A stretch of 64,000 nt of DNA from Hysterangium stoloniferum. Taxonomy: Eukaryota; Basidiomycota; Agaricomycetes; Hysterangiales; Hysterangiaceae. The DNA is taken from positions 372,001-436,000 of the forward strand of contig WHVD01000043.1 of assembly GCA_015178975.1 (NCBI GenBank), written 5' to 3'. The position numbers and the translations under genes were made by a program. The stretch's first letter is position 1, and the number at the start of each line of letters is the position of its first letter. The notes beneath the pieces are model-generated. The model was not told where the DNA came from, did no database searches, and saw only the letters and a list, made by a program, of their open reading frames with translations. Positions 59,990 through 64,000 of this stretch are shown here, in pieces.

Positions 59990-60312
59990 AGTTGTCGCCA
60001 CCTGTTCCTTCCTATGCGTAGTCGCCACACCTTTCACTGGTGTGGTTGGTGCGTCGACGATTCAAATTACGTCTCCGCTTTCCGGAATATAACGACTAGA
60101 AGATAACTATGAGGCTTCCAGACCGTTTCATCCAACACAATGTTGGTGAGTTGGTCGCCGGAATGGTGCTAGCCAAGGAGATGCCGCCAGATGTCAATTT
60201 CAATATTGGTAAGGACTCACAGTCCTTCACAATCTTTAAGCTACCTTGCCATCGTCGAATCGAATGGCCACACCAATTGATGAAAAGTGTGAGCTTGGTG
60301 CGAACAGGATAG
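59990..60312 (+). pseudogene. Array-family exon 5 second half with C-terminal extension
   Basis: Readable as RLPDRFIQHN, GELVAGMVLAKEMPPDVNF, IGKDSQSFTIFKL and SVSLVRTG. This is the inverted partner of 1196-1560, with which it shares the MPPDV and QSFTIFKL variants. Confidence 0.6.
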
Positions 60313-60369
60313 ACAATAATATGACTAGCTGTACTTAATTATGACTGATTATGAATTATAGGCAAAATT

Positions 60370-60735
60370 TGTTTATACGAACTCCGATGGACTTACCGAT
60401 GGATTGGTCATTGCTCGAGCCTCGCATATGTTACAATATGAAAGATGAGACACGAGCATGGCGATGGTATCGAGGCTGCGTACTATGGTACACGCAGCTT
60501 CTGGCTCGGAAGATCCAGCTATCAGCACCAGAGTAACCACCATTATTATCTCGGCAGAATGCAAGAGCGGGTAATTTGGACTCGCTTCCATCAGAATTAG
60601 ACTTGTACGACAGTTTCATAGGTAGATGTAAGATGGTGCGATAAGGCAAAATAATGTGAACGTATCTTACGATGGGTCCAATGAGCGAAGAAACCACATC
60701 CAGCTGGTAGACGTGTCGCAATTCAGGGCCTACGT
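60370..60735 (-). pseudogene. Array-family exon 4 tail to mid exon 5
   Basis: On the minus strand: YQLDVVSSLIGPIVR, intron 4, then LVLIAGSSEPEAAC and RSLDTIAMLVSHL. It is the inverted partner of 790-1140, and shows the empty site of the GAATG solo LTR. Confidence 0.65.
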
Positions 60736-60779
60736 GTGCTCAATACTTGGGGGGGATATCTATGATGCCCTGAGCAAAG

Positions 60780-61233
60780 ACCTGACTTGAGCTTACGCGT
60801 ATCCGTTTGTATACGCGTGGCGACCTCTCTTGCACCAACATTATTATTAATATCTTGCCGGAGAATTGTGCGCAAATATTTTTCTCTAATCCGTTTCGTC
60901 ATTGCTTCGCCTGTACCGAACGTGAATTTCCTCGACCTTTAACCAGACATGTAGGAAACATACCGGTATGCACCCATATTAACATGTACAGGTATGTTCC
61001 GCCAAGCAACACGATTCCGATGTATGTTAGCTTAGCAGCGTCATTTGCGGCGGTAACCTTGAAGTTGTTTGCGGCCGTTATAAAGTTCGGATCAGTAATG
61101 GTGAAGTCGAGACATGAAGTACTTGTTGCGAAGGCCACAAAAGCATTAATCAGGTCGCCGAATATAATGGACATGAGTGGCTGGTATTAGAGAGTCGGGA
61201 AGAGGGTTGAAAACGAAGAACGGGTGCATACCT
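60780..61233 (-). pseudogene. ABCB-type ABC transporter fragment, inverted second copy
   Basis: On the minus strand: PLMSIIFGDLINAF, then LTYIGIVLLGGTYLYMLIWV, an intron, and KRIREKYLRTILRQDI, NVGAREVATRIQTDTRKLK. Compared with the left copy this one keeps the frame at KRIREKYL, but has lost codons of the AFFD segment (NNN instead). It is cut at 61233, where AT-rich Copia sequence begins, so the first exon present at the left end is missing. Confidence 0.8.
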
Positions 61234-62676
61234 GAGCTACACTTATGTTTCTGAACTTTAATAAATAATTAAGAAGACTAGTAAATAAAGCTATTTTTTT
61301 CATGTAGCTTATATTCTCAGATAAATTCAACTTACTTAAAACTAAAGGTAAAACAAAAGAGTACTGTAATGCTATATTTACACGGATTCAGACTCCTTAT
61401 CTCAATAAATATAAAGATATTAATCTTAATCTTTGCTCTTTGCTTGACTGGACTTGCTTGCATCAGTAAAGTAATATGTGACATTTGATTTATCTAAAAG
61501 AGTTACAAAACCAGCATATTGTAAAGTTTATTTGTCATAAGGTTACCCTTAAGCATGGCATCAAGTAAAGTCAGTAAAGTCAGCAAAAGTCCCCTTGCAT
61601 CTTTTCCTTTTCCTTATTATTAATATTTTGGTTAAAAAAAAAGTATTAAAATGGTGAATCGAAAACACAAAGAAAGTTGGCTTTTCTTCTGACTCCTTTG
61701 CTTCGCTTTTTCTAAAATATTATAATCAACATCAAATTTATCTAAATAATGTTGTTCTCTCATTAAAAGGGGGATAGTCAATCATCAGGTGGTAGGTTCG
61801 GATTAATTAAGTTGCGGCATATTTAAAGCTTATCTTAATTATATTAATTACTACCGCACTCTTTTTATTATAGTAGTTGGAGTAATCTATTCATGCTTTA
61901 ACCTCAGGATCCTTGTCCATCAATCAATCAATTGTTTTGTTTTGTTTATTACTTGATTATAGTATTAATTAAGTTGAATTTATAAGTAAAGTCTTTGAAG
62001 TAACAGCTAAAAGCATTATTTCAATTGAAATTATATGATCTGTCAAACTTGGCTTTTGATTGTGGGCTTGGTAGGCCTTTACCCAAGTATACTACAATAT
62101 GATCTTTATTATTGCCAGATCATTAGAAATTACGTTAAATATAGAGAGAATATTAGAAAACATTATGACTCATTTTTGTTATTAATAAAAACTCTTAATA
62201 GTTCAATTTTAATCGTGTGTTTTTGAATTAGAACCTCCTGTTGAGTAGAAGACAAGAATTCAGAAGGATAGAATCTAAACACAAATCTCAGTGAGTGAGT
62301 GAATGACTTTCACTATATGTATATTATAATACCTAAACACAAATCTATAAGATGTTTTGTAAGTAATAGAATAAGAATAAATGATTGCACATATACCTCA
62401 GTGAGTGAGTGAATGACTTTCACTGAGGTACATGGTGATTTTCGTGTTCTTTTATTTACTTAGTAATTATTTAGGGGAGTCTTTAGGAGAGTAAAAAAGA
62501 AATTTAGATACTCGAAGTTTCTAGCCAATTGCATCATTAAGGAGAAATAAGGAGTTAGTTCCCCTTATGGCATTATGGTATACATATGCACATACATATA
62601 TGTGCATACATTCGTCATTGTGGATTCAATTGCGATTCGTGATCTCAGTTTATACGAAGACTTGCTATTATTAACA
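61234..62676 (-). mobile_element. AT-rich region, probable long Copia LTR
   Basis: The base composition drops sharply in GC at 61234. On the minus strand the polypurine tract GAGGGGAAG (62677-62685 complement) is followed by TGTTAATAATAG, the expected LTR start. The plus-strand boundary begins TGAGCTACAC next to the ABC fragment. If both are ends, the LTR is about 1.44 kb, which is long for Copia. Two copies of a near-palindromic segment (CAGTGAGTGAGTGAATGACT) lie near 62290 and 62400. No gene is supported. Confidence 0.5.
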
Positions 62677-64000
62677 CTTCCCCTCAAGTCAAGTGTTGAT
62701 AAGACCAAGTTCCAGTGTGAAATAGATAAGTTTTGGGTGAGGTAAAGCTTTGGTGAATATATCTGCTGTCATATATTCGAGGACAATATGCGAGTGTAAC
62801 TGTGCCGTTTTCCACAATTTCATGTATGAACCTGTATCATATATCAATGTGCTTTGTTCATCCTTGGAATCTGTTATTCTTTGATATGATAATAGTAGCT
62901 TGATTGTCGCAATGTAATGTGATTGATTTGGTGAATGGATGAAAGATTTCATTCATAAATTTGTGAATCCAGCATGCCTCTTTGATGGCATATGTGGCTG
63001 CAACAAACTCGGCCTCAGTGCTAGATAAAGTTACGAGTCTTTGTTTGTTTGAACTCCAAGAGAATGCTCCACCATTTAATAGAAAACAATAGCCTGATAT
63101 CGAGTGTCGATCCGGTTGTTGTCCCCAATCCACATCTGTATATCCCATTATGCCACTCTCATTTCTTCCCAATGTTAATTTGAACTCTCATGTTCCCTTC
63201 AAATATTTTAGTACTCTTTTTGTTGCTTCCCAATGTATTTGTCCTGGATTTTCCATAAATTGAGATAAAATAGATACTGCAAAAGCAATATCTGGTCTTG
63301 TACCCATTGCGGCCCACATTAGTGAACCAATGGCTTCGTGATATGGAATATTCTTCATATTTTTGCACTCTCTTGGTGTAGTAGGGCATTGTTCTTTTGA
63401 TGATCATGGCTTGGGATCCATAGGTAGTGTGACTGGGGCTGCATCTTGTAAATTGAATCGTTTGATAATTAAGTCAATATATGCAGTTTGCCTGAATGAA
63501 ATTGTATGTGCTTTTATATCGTATTTGACCTCTATGTTCAATAGCCAATGTAATTCTCCCATATCCTTCATTTTGAAATATAGTTTGAATTGTTCCTTCA
63601 TTTGAATTATCCCTTTGTTTGTATTTGCAGTGAGGGTGAGGTCGTCCACAGCTACTGCAATAATAATAATATCATTTTCCACCTGTTTGTAGAATACGGC
63701 TGGATCGGAGAGTGAGCAAGTAAATCCCATTTGATTAATCACCTTGCTGAGTAGTTTATACCATTCTCTGCCCAATTGTTTTAAACCATATAGAGCCTTT
63801 TTCAATTTGAGGACTTTTGATGCTGGACCCTGAGGAAATCCCAGTGGTTGGTGCATATACACCGTTTCTGTAAGCTTTGCATTTAAGTATGCATTGTTAA
63901 CATCCATTTGCTCTATAGGCCTGCTGTTCTGGGCTGCTATGCCTGTTATAAGCCTCAGTAAAGCCAGACAAACAATGGGAGAAAATGTCTCTTCATAGTC
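62677..64000 (-). mobile_element. Ty1/Copia element, RT and RNase H portion, runs off the window
   Basis: The minus-strand frame 63907-63404 has MDVNNAYLNAKLTETVYM, KALYGLKQLGREWYKLL and the RT active site in AVAVDDLTLTANT, then MKDMGELHWLLNI. After a frame shift come IAFAVSI-type residues and RNase H with GYTDVDWGQQPDRHSISG and SSTEAEFVAATYAIKEACWI. It ends with TADIFTKALPHPK before the stop near 62689. At least two frame shifts or stops make it a decayed copy, but the active-site DD is intact. It is a different Copia family from the fragments at 21.3, 44.7 and 52.4 kb. Confidence 0.85.

Noticed and set aside
60807..61190. Plus-strand 127-codon ORF at the right edge
   Set aside because: It is antisense to the ABC-transporter fragment, whose family motifs are clear on the minus strand.
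61234..62676. Terminal plus-strand ORF at 62035-62226 as a small gene
   Set aside because: AT-rich chance ORF within the probable LTR, with no protein-like features.

Overview
The window looks like a repeat-rich stretch of a filamentous fungal genome, most likely an Agaricomycete basidiomycete. The evidence is introns of about 50-65 nt with CTTAC/CTCAT-like branch sites, Ty1/Copia remnants with a basidiomycete-style gag knuckle, a Tad-like LINE 3' end, and an ABCB-type transporter fragment. I cannot name the species, and there are no bacterial features.

Almost everything between 0.7 and 60.8 kb is built from one repeatedly duplicated gene family that I do not recognise, called here the array family, copies A to N. 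A full member has five exons and about 536-555 residues. Nine copies are full or nearly full length: A, B, C on the minus strand and E, G, I, J, L, N on the plus strand. B (4622-6473), J (39579-41413), L (49219-51078) and N (56917-58815) splice into open frames from ATG to TAG with conserved intron positions. I has one nonsense codon, G one 13-nt deletion in exon 1, and A, C and E several lesions. Copies D, F, H, K and M keep only the 3' part. F, K and M are each fused to an antisense Copia reverse-transcriptase fragment.

Layout: ABC-transporter fragment (1-725, +); copies A, B, C on the minus strand (to 10.9 kb); an unassigned gap and a LINE tail (11.3-12.0 kb); then D to N on the plus strand (12.1-58.8 kb); then the same ABC-transporter fragment inverted (60.8-61.23 kb, -). 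The array is therefore a large imperfect inverted repeat with head-to-head halves. In the plus half a unit of about 7.7 kb recurs at 18.1-25.8, 39.6-49.2 (with about 1.9 kb extra) and 49.2-56.9 kb. Its order is full gene, spacer, Copia fragment, 3' gene fragment, split inverted paralogue, upstream region. A second segment (D to E, 12.0-18.1 kb) is copied as H to I (30.4-34.6 kb); a Copia element interrupts the first copy only.

Spacers hold recurring non-coding modules, remnants of a second unknown gene (gene X), solo LTRs with clear target-site duplications, and a paralogue whose last exon is split into two pieces facing each other. From about 61.23 kb to the end the sequence is AT-rich and belongs to a different Copia element on the minus strand (LTR, then RNase H and RT, running off the window).

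The picture is a young, actively rearranging tandem array with sequence exchange between copies. The biological role of the family cannot be read from sequence alone.
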